A stretch of DNA of 64,000 bases from Stenotrophomonas rhizophila (lineage in GTDB: Bacteria; Pseudomonadota; Gammaproteobacteria; Xanthomonadales; Xanthomonadaceae). Where the stretch lies: positions 1,605,605 to 1,669,604 of the forward strand of contig NZ_CP007597.1 in the NCBI RefSeq assembly GCF_000661955.1, read 5' to 3'. The notes under the pieces were generated by a model. The model was not told the DNA's origin. It worked only from the letters and a program-made list of their open reading frames with translations, and ran no database searches. The stretch's first letter is position 1. Every line of letters starts with the position of its first letter. Below are positions 28,195 to 35,858 of this stretch, one piece after another. A program made the translations under genes and the position numbers.

Positions 28195-28278
28195 TCCGCG
28201 GCTTCTTGTAGGAGAAAGGATATTATTACGCTTGATGATATTTTCCAAGGTATTCTTGATACATTTCCTCATCGCAAG

Positions 28279-28923
28279 GTGTGTCTTGACGTCAAGGATG
28301 TCCCCCAAGATGTCGTATTGCCCAGGGGTTGGGAAAAGTTCGGTCTTGGTCTTGAGGTCGGACCAGTATATCCCGACGGCTGGAATTCATTTTCAAATGA
28401 ATTTTCAACGGTAATTTCGCTATTCAGTGAGTGTCTGCTGGGTACCGTGCTGTTGCTGGGTGACGCGGTTGAAATGGCGTATGTATTTCATGACGGAAAA
28501 AGTTTCTACTATTATGTTGGTGGGGCGCCTGTCGAAGGGCGCGCAGTCGAGGGTTTTCAACTCGAACGACTTCCCGGCAGGCTTCAGGATTTTTATCGTG
28601 AAGTGCACGACGGATACACCTTCTTTCCCGCTCGCTCGATGGGCCCGCAGTGCCTTTGCGACCAGTCACGTATTTCCGACTTGGTTGACGAGGACGGAGG
28701 CTGCCATGCTGAAAATTGGATCACGGTATTCTCGAATGGCGGCGGAGACTATGTCGCAGTGGAGGCGGACAAGCATGCTGGTGCGGAGGGCTTGATATGG
28801 TGGCATGAAGATTCTGCGTCCCCGGAACTCGGCATTGATATTTTTGAAGTCATGAATGCATGGATGGGAATTTTCCTGGAGGATACCAAGTCCCGCGAAG
28901 AGCTGATTGCCGGGAATTATTAA
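28279..28923 (+). CDS. SMI1/KNR4 (SUKH)-like immunity protein, start uncertain
   Basis: A 214-residue frame from GTG 28279. Motifs of the SUKH fold are visible: the family's LP-x-x-L-x-x-FY pattern as LERLPGRLQDFYREVHDGYT, then MGPQCLCDQSRISDLVDE and NGGGDYVAVE. SUKH proteins commonly neutralise polymorphic toxins. Coding character extends upstream in frame to a stop at 28192 (ITLDDIFQGILDTFPHRK). A strong AGGAG at 28210-28214 sits before ATT codons at 28222 and 28225 rather than any ATG, GTG or TTG. The gene may use a rare ATT start or be 5'-degraded. It is lower in G+C than its neighbours. No toxin gene is adjacent. Confidence 0.6.
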   Translation: MCLDVKDVPQDVVLPRGWEKFGLGLEVGPVYPDGWNSFSNEFSTVISLFSECLLGTVLLLGDAVEMAYVFHDGKSFYYYVGGAPVEGRAVEGFQLERLPGRLQDFYREVHDGYTFFPARSMGPQCLCDQSRISDLVDEDGGCHAENWITVFSNGGGDYVAVEADKHAGAEGLIWWHEDSASPELGIDIFEVMNAWMGIFLEDTKSREELIAGNY

Positions 28924-29056
28924 GTGGAAGAATTATTTTGAGTCCTTCGGTGCTGAGTGATTGAATGAGCTGCTGCCGTCGTTGCCTCGTTGGCTCCCGT
29001 GCAGCACATGCACTACCGACGTATTTGTTCAGGGCATGCCCAATCAGGTGGCAAGG

Positions 29057-29434
29057 ATGCGCAATCAGCGACTGATGAATCTTTTGGCCATCCTTGTCGG
29101 CGGCGTCGGCGTAGCAATAGGCGTATTGCTGCTGGCGATTGTTGCGTCCGGCAATGTCATCCAAGGCAAGGCGGGTCTGGCGCTCAGTGGCGCAGCGCTC
29201 TTGCTTCTTGTAGCCGCATTTCTCGCTGTTCCATTCTCGGTTCGTGTAGCAAAGTGGCTCACTCTTCTGGCGTTGGCATGTCTGGCCAGCCTGGCCATTC
29301 GGTTGGTCTTCTGGCCGCAGCCTGGCGTCGCTCCGACGCTATTGGTGCAGATTGCTGTCATAGCGTTCGCTGCGCTGCTTGTTATAAGGGTGTTCTTACG
29401 CCGGCGTCGCAATGGCGCCGAACCTGGCCGCTAA
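29057..29434 (+). CDS. Small membrane protein carried on an integron-type cassette
   Basis: A 125-residue protein with four hydrophobic segments (LLAILVGGVGVAIGVLLLAI, GLALSGAALLLLVAAFLAV, LTLLALACLASLAIRLVFW, LLVQIAVIAFAALLVIRVF) and a basic tail FLRRRRN. I do not recognise the family. ATG 29057 has AGGTGG just upstream; ATG 29036 is an in-frame alternative. The TAA stop at 29432-29434 lies inside the R'' end of an attC site, the usual placement for a gene cassette. Confidence 0.65.
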   Translation: MRNQRLMNLLAILVGGVGVAIGVLLLAIVASGNVIQGKAGLALSGAALLLLVAAFLAVPFSVRVAKWLTLLALACLASLAIRLVFWPQPGVAPTLLVQIAVIAFAALLVIRVFLRRRRNGAEPGR

Positions 29435-29488
29435 CGAATCATTCAAGTCGGCGTTCCTTCGCGACGTGGCTCAATTCAAGCGTTAGGC
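29429..29488 (+). other. Integron attC recombination site
   Basis: A 60-base imperfect palindrome. The left end is CGCTAAC (29429-29435), and the right core site is GTTAGGC (29482-29488), a full match to GTTRRRY. The inner arms ATTCAAG (29440-29446) and AATTCAAG (29473-29480) and the CCTTCGCG centre resemble attC sites of mobile cassettes. No integrase gene or second attC is visible in the window. Confidence 0.85.
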
Positions 29489-29671
29489 CTAGTGATGATC
29501 AGCCGTGGACACCGCAGCGGACGCGCCGCCGGGGACGGGACTGTTCCGCCTGTGCTAACGTCCGCTTCCTACTCGAAGTGACCATTAGCCAGCTGTTCGA
29601 TAGCAGCGAAGCTTCAGCTGCTCGCCGGACTACCGCCTCGATTAACTCGTACGGATCCAGGAGATTGCGTC

Positions 29672-30196
29672 ATGCGTTCGGTCAGGTTCGTATCCACGTT
29701 CTTCATGGCCATCGTCGCCACGGCCTGTAATGCACAATCAGCCGCAAATGTGAACCTTGATTACGACCGATTGATCCTGCTTGATGCCGAAGATCTGGCA
29801 GAGGCCGGTATTGGCGAAGCCTACCTGCAACTGCTGCCAGAACTGCAGAAGTATGTCTCCCGGCCCGCGAGCGTCGAAGAACTGATTGACTCCGACATAC
29901 CGCGCTACGCTATCCTGGTCAATGGTGCGGAGTACGTCATCTACTCTTCTGACAGTGCGGGAAGTGAAGATGCGAGCTGGCGGTGCGCCGCTTACGTGTT
30001 CTTCAAAGTGGTCAACGACCAACTCGTCCATACAGACGTTCGCTTCTTCGCGATCAATGCAGGCAATGACCTGGGGGGGTTGTTTCTCACTCCGGAGCAA
30101 GCTGTGACCTCGCGAGTCACGCTCCCACGCCCTTCGGACTGGCCGTATCTGCCAGAAACCGCCGGACCTTGGTGCGGGCAGCAGCGCGCTAGGTGA
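29672..30196 (+). CDS. Predicted lipoprotein of unknown function
   Basis: A 174-residue protein starting MRSVRFVSTFFMAIVATAC. The lipobox VATAC places the acylated Cys at residue 19, so it should be membrane anchored. The rest is acidic and shows YDRLILLDAEDLAEAGIGEA, SDIPRYAILVNGAEYVIY and RVTLPRPSDWPYLPE. I do not recognise it. ATG 29672 is preceded by CAGGAG at 29658-29663. It lies just downstream of the attC site, where a next cassette would start, but no attC follows it. Confidence 0.65.
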   Translation: MRSVRFVSTFFMAIVATACNAQSAANVNLDYDRLILLDAEDLAEAGIGEAYLQLLPELQKYVSRPASVEELIDSDIPRYAILVNGAEYVIYSSDSAGSEDASWRCAAYVFFKVVNDQLVHTDVRFFAINAGNDLGGLFLTPEQAVTSRVTLPRPSDWPYLPETAGPWCGQQRAR

Positions 30197-30278
30197 GGTT
30201 GCCAGCGTCCGCTTCTTTCCGAAAGCGGACGTCTGAAGGTCTAATCTCCAGCATTCGGCAGCAGGATCAGGAGTCACG

Positions 30279-31022
30279 ATGCATCAACTGACATCCACCG
30301 TCGCCCTCTACTGGGGTGGGCTTTTTGAGTCCGGCATCTATGTGCCGACTGAGAAGAACTTCAGTCTGGTGATAAACCCGCACCTCACCAGCGAGCGGCG
30401 GGCAATGATCATGGTGACAGCCAACGGCAGCACGCGTGCCGCAGTGTCTCGATGCATTGCTTCCACATTGGGAGTTACACCGGACAGTTGGCCGGTCTCG
30501 TTGCCATGGTTCCGCGAGGCGCTACACATTGCCGGCATCGAGATGCATGCGCCAGATGTCATCTACCACGTTGCAGCTACCGGGATGCCCGGCGCGCGGA
30601 ACGACACCGCGATTGAGGTACGCCAGCTGACAGCTGGCGATGCAGCGCTGTTCGATGGATTCATGGCACAGATCTCGGGACACGACCAGGATGACGCGTC
30701 CGTAGAACTGGGGCATTGGGCGACATTCGGTGCGTTCCTCGAGTCGGAACTGTTGGCCGTATCGAGTCTCTACCCATGGGGCGGCGAGGCGATTGTCGAT
30801 ATGGGTGTGCTGACCATGCCGCGTGCGCGAAGCATGGGCCTGGCAAACTCGTTGGTGCGGGCCATGGTTGCCTATGCTGGGAGGTGCGGATATGAAGCGC
30901 AGTACCGCTGCCAGCATGACAATGCGGCGTCGAATGCGCTCGCACAATCTCTCGCACTGACGCCGTACGGCAAGTGGGAAGTGGCTCGCGCCTTGGAAGA
31001 ACCGTGCGTTAGTTGTGGCTGA
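30279..31022 (+). CDS. GNAT family N-acetyltransferase
   Basis: A 247-residue protein with a C-terminal GNAT domain. The acetyl-CoA region is DMGVLTMPRARSMGLANSLVRA near residues 170-190, followed by YRCQHDNAASNALAQSLAL. The N-terminal 100 residues are less typical and may bind the substrate. The substrate is unknown. ATG 30279 has AGGAG seven bases upstream. It is the third small gene of the accessory patch. Confidence 0.75.
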   Translation: MHQLTSTVALYWGGLFESGIYVPTEKNFSLVINPHLTSERRAMIMVTANGSTRAAVSRCIASTLGVTPDSWPVSLPWFREALHIAGIEMHAPDVIYHVAATGMPGARNDTAIEVRQLTAGDAALFDGFMAQISGHDQDDASVELGHWATFGAFLESELLAVSSLYPWGGEAIVDMGVLTMPRARSMGLANSLVRAMVAYAGRCGYEAQYRCQHDNAASNALAQSLALTPYGKWEVARALEEPCVSCG

Positions 31023-31210
31023 CAAGCGCCGCGCTTTATTCCTGCGTCCTCTCGAACATGCCCTATAGGTCTTCTGCGACAGTTGCGTAGACACGGTGAA
31101 CCAACCGCCGCAGATCAACAGAAACAAGCGATTTCCCATGTTCTTCATGAGCGCGCATGGTGTTCACCGGAGCGTAGAAACTCCCAGAGAGATAACGTTG
31201 GTACTCCTGC

Positions 31211-31308
31211 GTCGGGAGGGTGGCTAATACAACACCCTCACGGGGAATACGCCCGCCGGCCTCTCTGCGGTTTCTAACCTCCCGACACCCTCGCCATCCC
31301 GGCGAGGG
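31211..31308 (+). promoter_or_regulatory. Structured leader upstream of the symE-like gene
   Basis: GTCGGGAGG (31211-31219) pairs perfectly with CCTCCCGAC (31278-31286). Just downstream an 8-bp hairpin, CCCTCGCC (31288-31295) with GGCGAGGG (31301-31308), ends 13 bases before AGGAGG. CACCCTC occurs at two places (31233 and 31286), so GAGGGTG near 31216 can pair with either. The region could control translation of the toxin-like gene or contain an antisense RNA. The rest of 31023-31331 shows no gene. Confidence 0.45.
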
Positions 31309-31331
31309 CGATTCCTATCAGGAGGTGCATC

Positions 31332-31673
31332 ATGCGAACACCATGGGCTGACACACCCTTCTTCGAGCCGCCCAAGCGCAAACCCTACGCCCGCCCAGCC
31401 CCAACCTGCAAAGTGGGTGCACAGCTGTACCCCATCCGCGAGGAGCGCGGCAGCGTAGAGGTGATTCCGTACGTACGTCTGCGCGGCCGCTGGCTGGACA
31501 AGCTGGGCTTCGACGTAGGCTCACGCCTCAAGATCGACGCGGAGCATGGCCGTATCACGCTCACGGTGATTGAGCGACCAGTGCCGGCGCCGGTGAAGAT
31601 TCCCAGGAAGCTGCAGCGGCTTGCGCGGGAAGCAGCGCGTGCGTCGGCGTCCACTGATGGAGGGAAGGCATGA
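31332..31673 (+). CDS. SymE-like toxin-family protein
   Basis: A 113-residue protein with the SymE/AbrB-like core VIPYVRLRGRWLDKLGFDVG and RLKIDAEHGRITLTVI at about residues 44-82. E. coli SymE is an SOS-controlled RNA-associated toxin held down by an antisense RNA. ATG 31332 follows a strong AGGAGG. The N-terminus is proline-rich and the C-terminus basic. Its stop overlaps the start of the next small gene by four bases, which suggests a coupled partner. Toxicity is inferred from family only. Confidence 0.75.
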   Translation: MRTPWADTPFFEPPKRKPYARPAPTCKVGAQLYPIREERGSVEVIPYVRLRGRWLDKLGFDVGSRLKIDAEHGRITLTVIERPVPAPVKIPRKLQRLAREAARASASTDGGKA

Positions 31674-31894
31674 ACCGGTGCGTGTTGACGCAGGCCGAGG
31701 TGGACGCCGGGTTGCGCGCCCGTTTTCAGGATGCGGCGGCGCGCGAGCATCGTGCCGCTGACCAGGTGCTGGGCCGGCTGATGCGGGAGTACGTGGCGGT
31801 CGAGTGCGGTCCGGTGGCGGTCGACGACAGGAACCTGGAGGAGTGGGTGCGGCACCAGCACGGATGGCGGTGTAGTCCGTTTGGTGGGGATTGA
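31670..31894 (+). CDS. Small protein coupled to symE-like gene, possible antitoxin
   Basis: A 74-residue protein starting at ATG 31670, overlapping the SymE-like stop (ATGA). The segment DAAAREHRAADQVLGRLMRE resembles the second half of a ribbon-helix-helix domain (small residue, basic, then two helices). The C-terminal EEWVRHQHGWRC is unusual. It could be a DNA-binding antitoxin or simply a conserved partner. The match is weak and only by eye. Confidence 0.5.
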   Translation: MNRCVLTQAEVDAGLRARFQDAAAREHRAADQVLGRLMREYVAVECGPVAVDDRNLEEWVRHQHGWRCSPFGGD

Positions 31895-31954
31895 AGGTCG
31901 CGCTGGCGGTGGGTCTGGTCGGGCGCCTTGGTGATGGGGCGCCCGATTGCTGCG

Positions 31955-31979
31955 TCAGCCACGCATGGCGTGGCTCTAC
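31955..31979. repeat. SMAG-type REP that supplies a stop codon
   Basis: On the minus strand the unit reads GTAGAGCCACGCCATGCGTGG and continues to CTGA. The TAG of its GTAG end is the stop codon (31976-31978) of the CSD-DUF1294 gene. The repeat therefore defines the protein's C-terminus. Confidence 0.8.
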
Positions 31980-32578
31980 CGGGGGATCTGGTGCAGCAGC
32001 CAGGCGAGCGCACCCAGGTTGATCACCACCACTACCCAGAACACCTGCTGGAACGAGGCTTTGCGATTCTTGTGGCGCAGCACCGATTGCGCGAACAAGG
32101 CACCGGGCCAACCGCCGAACAACGCAAGCAGCTGCAGGGTTTTTTCGGGCGTGCGTTGCCGGTCGTTCTGCGCAGCGCTCTTGTCGTACCAGTAGAACAG
32201 GAAGGTCATGGCGCTCGCGCCCAGATACGCCGCTGGCAGCCACATCGGCCAGTGCATCCACGCGGTCAGCCCAGCTAGTCCGGCGAGGAACAGCAGTGCG
32301 ATGGTCTTGCGAGGGAAAACGTCGCGGCCCTTCCGCTCGGCCGCAGGCGTGTTGCGCGCGCCGCCACGCTGCAGCGCAAAGCGCACCTGCACGGCGTTCC
32401 GGCGCCCCTGCGCATCGCGTTCAACCGCATAGGTAATCACGTCGCCAAGTGCCGGCCGCCGGTCACGCGCCGCAAACGCACGGATATGCACGAAGCAACG
32501 GTCGCCCCCACCATTGGGCTGCACGAAGCCGAAGCCGCGCGCGTCGTCCCATTCGCTGAGCTTTCCCTGCAGTCGCAT
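31976..32578 (-). CDS. Cold-shock domain and DUF1294 membrane protein
   Basis: A 200-residue protein. Residues 1-68 form a cold-shock-like OB fold (LSEWDDARGFGFVQPNGGG, CFVHIRAF). Residues 95-200 form a DUF1294 membrane module with three helices and the LLALFGGWPGALFAQ and RHKNRKASFQQVFW motifs. The fusion is common in Proteobacteria, but its role is unknown; nucleic-acid binding at the membrane is a guess. ATG 32578 is clear. It lies just downstream of metX on the same strand, eight bases away. Confidence 0.85.
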   Translation of the reverse strand: MRLQGKLSEWDDARGFGFVQPNGGGDRCFVHIRAFAARDRRPALGDVITYAVERDAQGRRNAVQVRFALQRGGARNTPAAERKGRDVFPRKTIALLFLAGLAGLTAWMHWPMWLPAAYLGASAMTFLFYWYDKSAAQNDRQRTPEKTLQLLALFGGWPGALFAQSVLRHKNRKASFQQVFWVVVVINLGALAWLLHQIPR

Positions 32579-32586
32579 GTCTGTCC

Positions 32587-33699
32587 TTAGAGTGCGGAAA
32601 GGAACTCGCCCACGGCTGGCCCGAACCGCGCGAAATCCACCAGGAACGCATCATGCCCCTGCGGCGAATCCAGCCCGATGAAGCGCGCGTCGGCACCACC
32701 GGCCCGCAGGCCGTCGGCGATCTGCTGTTGCTGCTGCACCGGGAACAGGATGTCGGTGTTGGCGCCGATCGCCAGCGCCTTGTCCACCTGGATCTTCGCC
32801 AGCCCGGCCAGCACGTCGCCGTCGGCGTATTCGGCCAGGTCGAACCAGTCCATCGAGCGGCTCAGGTACAGGTAGCAGTTGGGGTCGAAGAAGCGCACGA
32901 AGCGGCGCGCGTGGCCTTCCAGGTAGCTTTCCACCTGGAACTCCAGGCCGAACGGGTCGTCGTCGGCCTGGTCCGAATCCAGCCGCACGCGGCCGAACCG
33001 GCCGTCCCATTCCAGCGCCGAGCGGTAGGTGATCACGCCCAGCTTGCGCGCCATGCGCATGCCCGATTCGGGATAGCTGTCTTCGGTGTATTGGCCGGCG
33101 TCCCACTTCGGATCCAGGCGGATCGCTTCGCGCTGCAGCGAGCGGATCGCGATGGAGAACGGCAACGCCTGCGCGCTGCCGGAAATATTGATGTGGCTGC
33201 GCGCGATGCCCGGGTGCAGCAACAGCAGCGCCAGTGCGGTCATGCCGCCCATCGAGTTGCCGATCACGCAGGCCAGCTGCGCCACGCCCAGCGCACGCAC
33301 CACCTCGACAGCGGCGCGGGCACCGTCTTCGATCGACAGCTCCGGGAACTGCAGCCGGTACAGTGCGCCGGTGGCCGGGTTGATCGTGGCCGGGCCGGTG
33401 GAGCCCTTGCAGCTGCCCAGCGAGTTCACGCAGATCACGAACCAGCGGTCGGTGTCGATCGCCTTGCCCGGGCCGAGCATGCCTTCCCACCAGCCGGCGG
33501 CCGGGTTGTTGGCGTTGGCGGCAGCGTGCGCATCGGGCGACAGACCAGTGACGATGAGCACCGCGTTGCTGGCCTGCGCATCGAGCGTGCCCCATGTTTC
33601 ATAGGCCACGTGCGCGTCCAGCAGCTGGCCACCGCGCTTGAACGGAAAGGGCGAGGGCAGGGCGTGGTAACGCGTACCGGGCGGGATGAATTCAGTCAT
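32587..33699 (-). CDS. metX: MetX-family O-acyltransferase (probably L-serine O-succinyltransferase)
   Basis: An alpha/beta hydrolase of 370 residues that acylates homoserine or serine. The nucleophile is S149 in GNSMGG and the C-terminal catalytic His is H349 in PQGHDAF. The oxyanion segment TGLSPDAHA is near 51. MetX proteins usually make O-acetylhomoserine. Published family work found that Xanthomonadaceae members make O-succinylserine for cysteine synthesis instead. I cannot read substrate choice from sequence, so the symbol follows the family name. ATG 33699 is unambiguous. Confidence 0.85.
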   Translation of the reverse strand: MTEFIPPGTRYHALPSPFPFKRGGQLLDAHVAYETWGTLDAQASNAVLIVTGLSPDAHAAANANNPAAGWWEGMLGPGKAIDTDRWFVICVNSLGSCKGSTGPATINPATGALYRLQFPELSIEDGARAAVEVVRALGVAQLACVIGNSMGGMTALALLLLHPGIARSHINISGSAQALPFSIAIRSLQREAIRLDPKWDAGQYTEDSYPESGMRMARKLGVITYRSALEWDGRFGRVRLDSDQADDDPFGLEFQVESYLEGHARRFVRFFDPNCYLYLSRSMDWFDLAEYADGDVLAGLAKIQVDKALAIGANTDILFPVQQQQQIADGLRAGGADARFIGLDSPQGHDAFLVDFARFGPAVGEFLSAL

Positions 33700-33769
33700 G
33701 CGCGCATTTTAGCCGGGTCAGGTCAACGTGCCGTGCCATGGGCGGCACGCAGCATCGCGCCGGCCCGGC

Positions 33770-34786
33770 TCATGGTCCGCCGATCAGCAGCGGCACTGGC
33801 TCGGTATGCGGCAGCGGCACGCGGACCGACGGCGAATCGATGTCGCCCTCCTGCCGGTTGGCCTGGCCGGAGGCGGACAGGCGCGCGAACACCTCCACCT
33901 CCTTGAGCGCCGACAACGGCTGGGTGGGCATCGGGCTGTCGGCGTCGTCCAGCGTGACCCGTAGCGGCAGGTCGGCCAGCCGGTGTTTTTCCACGGCCAC
34001 CGGCATGGGCGGGCCGCCGGGGACGCGGGCAATCACGAAGATACTGGCATCGTCACGCAGGCGTGCGCGGGCGGCGAACTCGGGATCCAGCGCGACCGTG
34101 ACGGTGAGTGCGGTTGCTGCGGTGGTCGCCGCGGGCGGCGTCGCGGCGGCGGGCAGCCCGGCCTTCTCGCGGGCAATGGCGATCTGTTCGCGCAGCGCGG
34201 TGGCCGCGCCCGGGTCCAGCCGCGGCAACAGCGCCTCCCAGGTGGCGGCCGCCTCGGCATCCTGGCCGCGCTGGCGCAGCGCGATGCCGATCAGCCAGCC
34301 GGCGCGCTCGCTGCCCGGCGCCAGCCGCTGGGCATGGCGCAGCCACTGCAGCCCGGTATCGTCGAACTGCTTGGCCGGGTCGGCCTGTGCGCGGGTCTGT
34401 GCGGCCTCCACCAGCAGCTCGGGCTCATCGGGGGCCAGCTGCACGGCACGGGCGAAGGCGCGGTTGGCCTCGGGCAGGTTGCCCAAGGCCTGTTGCGAGC
34501 GACCGAGCAGGGCCCAGCCGTCGGCGCGCTGCGGGTCGCGCTCGAGCGCGCGCTGCAGTTCCACCACGCCATCGCGCAGGCTGGCTGGTTCGCCCGTGCG
34601 CGCGGTCGGCGTGGCGGCCTCTGGCGTACCGACCAGGTAGTACAGCGCCGAACCGGCCACGCCCACGGCGACCACCATCACGAGGAAGGGCGCGCGCCGG
34701 CCCGTGGCGCGCAGCGGCCACAGCACCACGAGGCCGACGGCAGTGGCGGCCATGGCGGCAAGTGTTGGTAACCACGATCCGCTCAC
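33770..34786 (-). CDS. ccmI: Cytochrome c biogenesis protein CcmI
   Basis: A 338-residue membrane-anchored TPR protein that presents apocytochrome c to the haem lyase complex. Two N-terminal helices (LPTLAAMAATAVGLVVLWPL and LVMVVAVGVAGSALYYLVG) are followed by TPR repeats (ADGWALLGRSQQALGNLPEA) and a periplasmic beta-rich C-terminal domain. The start is GTG 34786, overlapping the ccmH stop (GTGA). It is the last ccm gene in transcription order. Confidence 0.85.
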   Translation of the reverse strand: MSGSWLPTLAAMAATAVGLVVLWPLRATGRRAPFLVMVVAVGVAGSALYYLVGTPEAATPTARTGEPASLRDGVVELQRALERDPQRADGWALLGRSQQALGNLPEANRAFARAVQLAPDEPELLVEAAQTRAQADPAKQFDDTGLQWLRHAQRLAPGSERAGWLIGIALRQRGQDAEAAATWEALLPRLDPGAATALREQIAIAREKAGLPAAATPPAATTAATALTVTVALDPEFAARARLRDDASIFVIARVPGGPPMPVAVEKHRLADLPLRVTLDDADSPMPTQPLSALKEVEVFARLSASGQANRQEGDIDSPSVRVPLPHTEPVPLLIGGP

Positions 34787-35268
34787 CAGCGCTCCTCGCT
34801 CTTGTCCATCGGCTGCAGCTGGCGGCTGCGTCGGCGCACCACCCACACCAGCACGCCCGCGCCGCCCAGCAGCAGTACGGCCGGGCCGAACCACAGCAGG
34901 CTGTTGCGGGCGTCCATCGGTGGGCGGTACAGCACGAACGCACCGTAGCGGTCGACCAGGAACTGCTTGATCTGCGCGTCGTCGTGGCCCTGCTGCATCA
35001 GGGTGAGCACTTCACGGCGCAGGTCGTGTGCGATCTGCGCGTTGGAATCGGCCAGCGACTGGTTCTGGCACTGCACGCAGCGCAGTTCGGCTGCCAGTGC
35101 ATGGAAGCGCGCCTCTTCGGCGGCGTCGCGATACCGCAGCGGCGTCGGGTCGGACACCGCCTGCGCGCTGGCCGTCGCCGGCAGCAGTGCCGCAGCGGCC
35201 AGCAGGCCGCCGAGCAGCAGCGCGGGCAGCTTACGGCGCGGCGGGCAGCGTGGTCTGGGCATTGGCAT
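34783..35268 (-). CDS. ccmH: Cytochrome c maturation protein CcmH
   Basis: A 161-residue thiol oxidoreductase that keeps apocytochrome c reduced. The signal peptide ends near ATASAQA. The redox pair is C64 and C67 in LRCVQCQNQS, and a C-terminal membrane helix follows (SLLWFGPAVLLLGGAGVLVW). It overlaps ccmG by 38 bases. ATG 35268 is the only start giving a signal peptide. Confidence 0.93.
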   Translation of the reverse strand: MPMPRPRCPPRRKLPALLLGGLLAAAALLPATASAQAVSDPTPLRYRDAAEEARFHALAAELRCVQCQNQSLADSNAQIAHDLRREVLTLMQQGHDDAQIKQFLVDRYGAFVLYRPPMDARNSLLWFGPAVLLLGGAGVLVWVVRRRSRQLQPMDKSEERW

Positions 35269-35842
35269 GGCTGCGCTCCACCTTGTCCAGTTCGGGAATC
35301 AGCTGGGTGTCCACCACCCGTTGGGTGAGCGCGCCGCTGTACTTCCAGCGCACCACGCCACTGGCGTCCACCAGGAAGGTTTCCGGCGCGGCGGTGACGC
35401 CCCAGTCGATCGCGGTGCGGCCTTCGATGTCGGCCAGCACCAGCACGAACGGGTTGCCCAGCTGTTCCAGCCAGCGCAGGGCGTCGGCCGGCTCATCTTT
35501 CCAGTTGTAGCCGATCACGCGCACGCGCTTGGTTTCGGCGAAGCGGGTCAGCACCGGGTGTTCTTCGCGGCAGGCCGCGCACCAGCTGCCCCACACATTC
35601 AGCACGTACGGCGCGCCGCGCAGTTCATTGCTGCTGACCTTGATGGTGGGGTCGTGCAGCACCGGCAGGGTGAAGGCCGGGGCGGGCTTGCCGATCAAGG
35701 CCGAGGGCAACACGTCGCGGTCGGGCGCGCCGGATTTCATCACCCCGTAGATCATCAGCCCCAACAGCCCGAAGAAGAACAGCACGCCGATGACGATGGC
35801 CACGGGCGGCAGGGGGCGGGAAACGGGACGCGGATCGGACAC
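35231..35842 (-). CDS. ccmG: Thioredoxin-like CcmG/DsbE
   Basis: A 203-residue membrane-anchored periplasmic thioredoxin that passes electrons from DsbD to CcmH and apocytochrome c. One N-terminal helix (PVAIVIGVLFFFGLLGLMIY) precedes the thioredoxin fold. The active site WCAAC is C88 and C91. GVTAAPETFLVD carries the cis-Pro loop. ATG 35842 lies 16 bases after ccmF. Confidence 0.93.
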   Translation of the reverse strand: MSDPRPVSRPLPPVAIVIGVLFFFGLLGLMIYGVMKSGAPDRDVLPSALIGKPAPAFTLPVLHDPTIKVSSNELRGAPYVLNVWGSWCAACREEHPVLTRFAETKRVRVIGYNWKDEPADALRWLEQLGNPFVLVLADIEGRTAIDWGVTAAPETFLVDASGVVRWKYSGALTQRVVDTQLIPELDKVERSHANAQTTLPAAP

Positions 35843-35858
35843 GGGGGAACTCCAGGAC

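Noticed and set aside
31020..31030. A GTTAGTT motif as a second attC end
   Set aside because: It does not fit GTTRRRY and has no partner R'' site within 150 bases.
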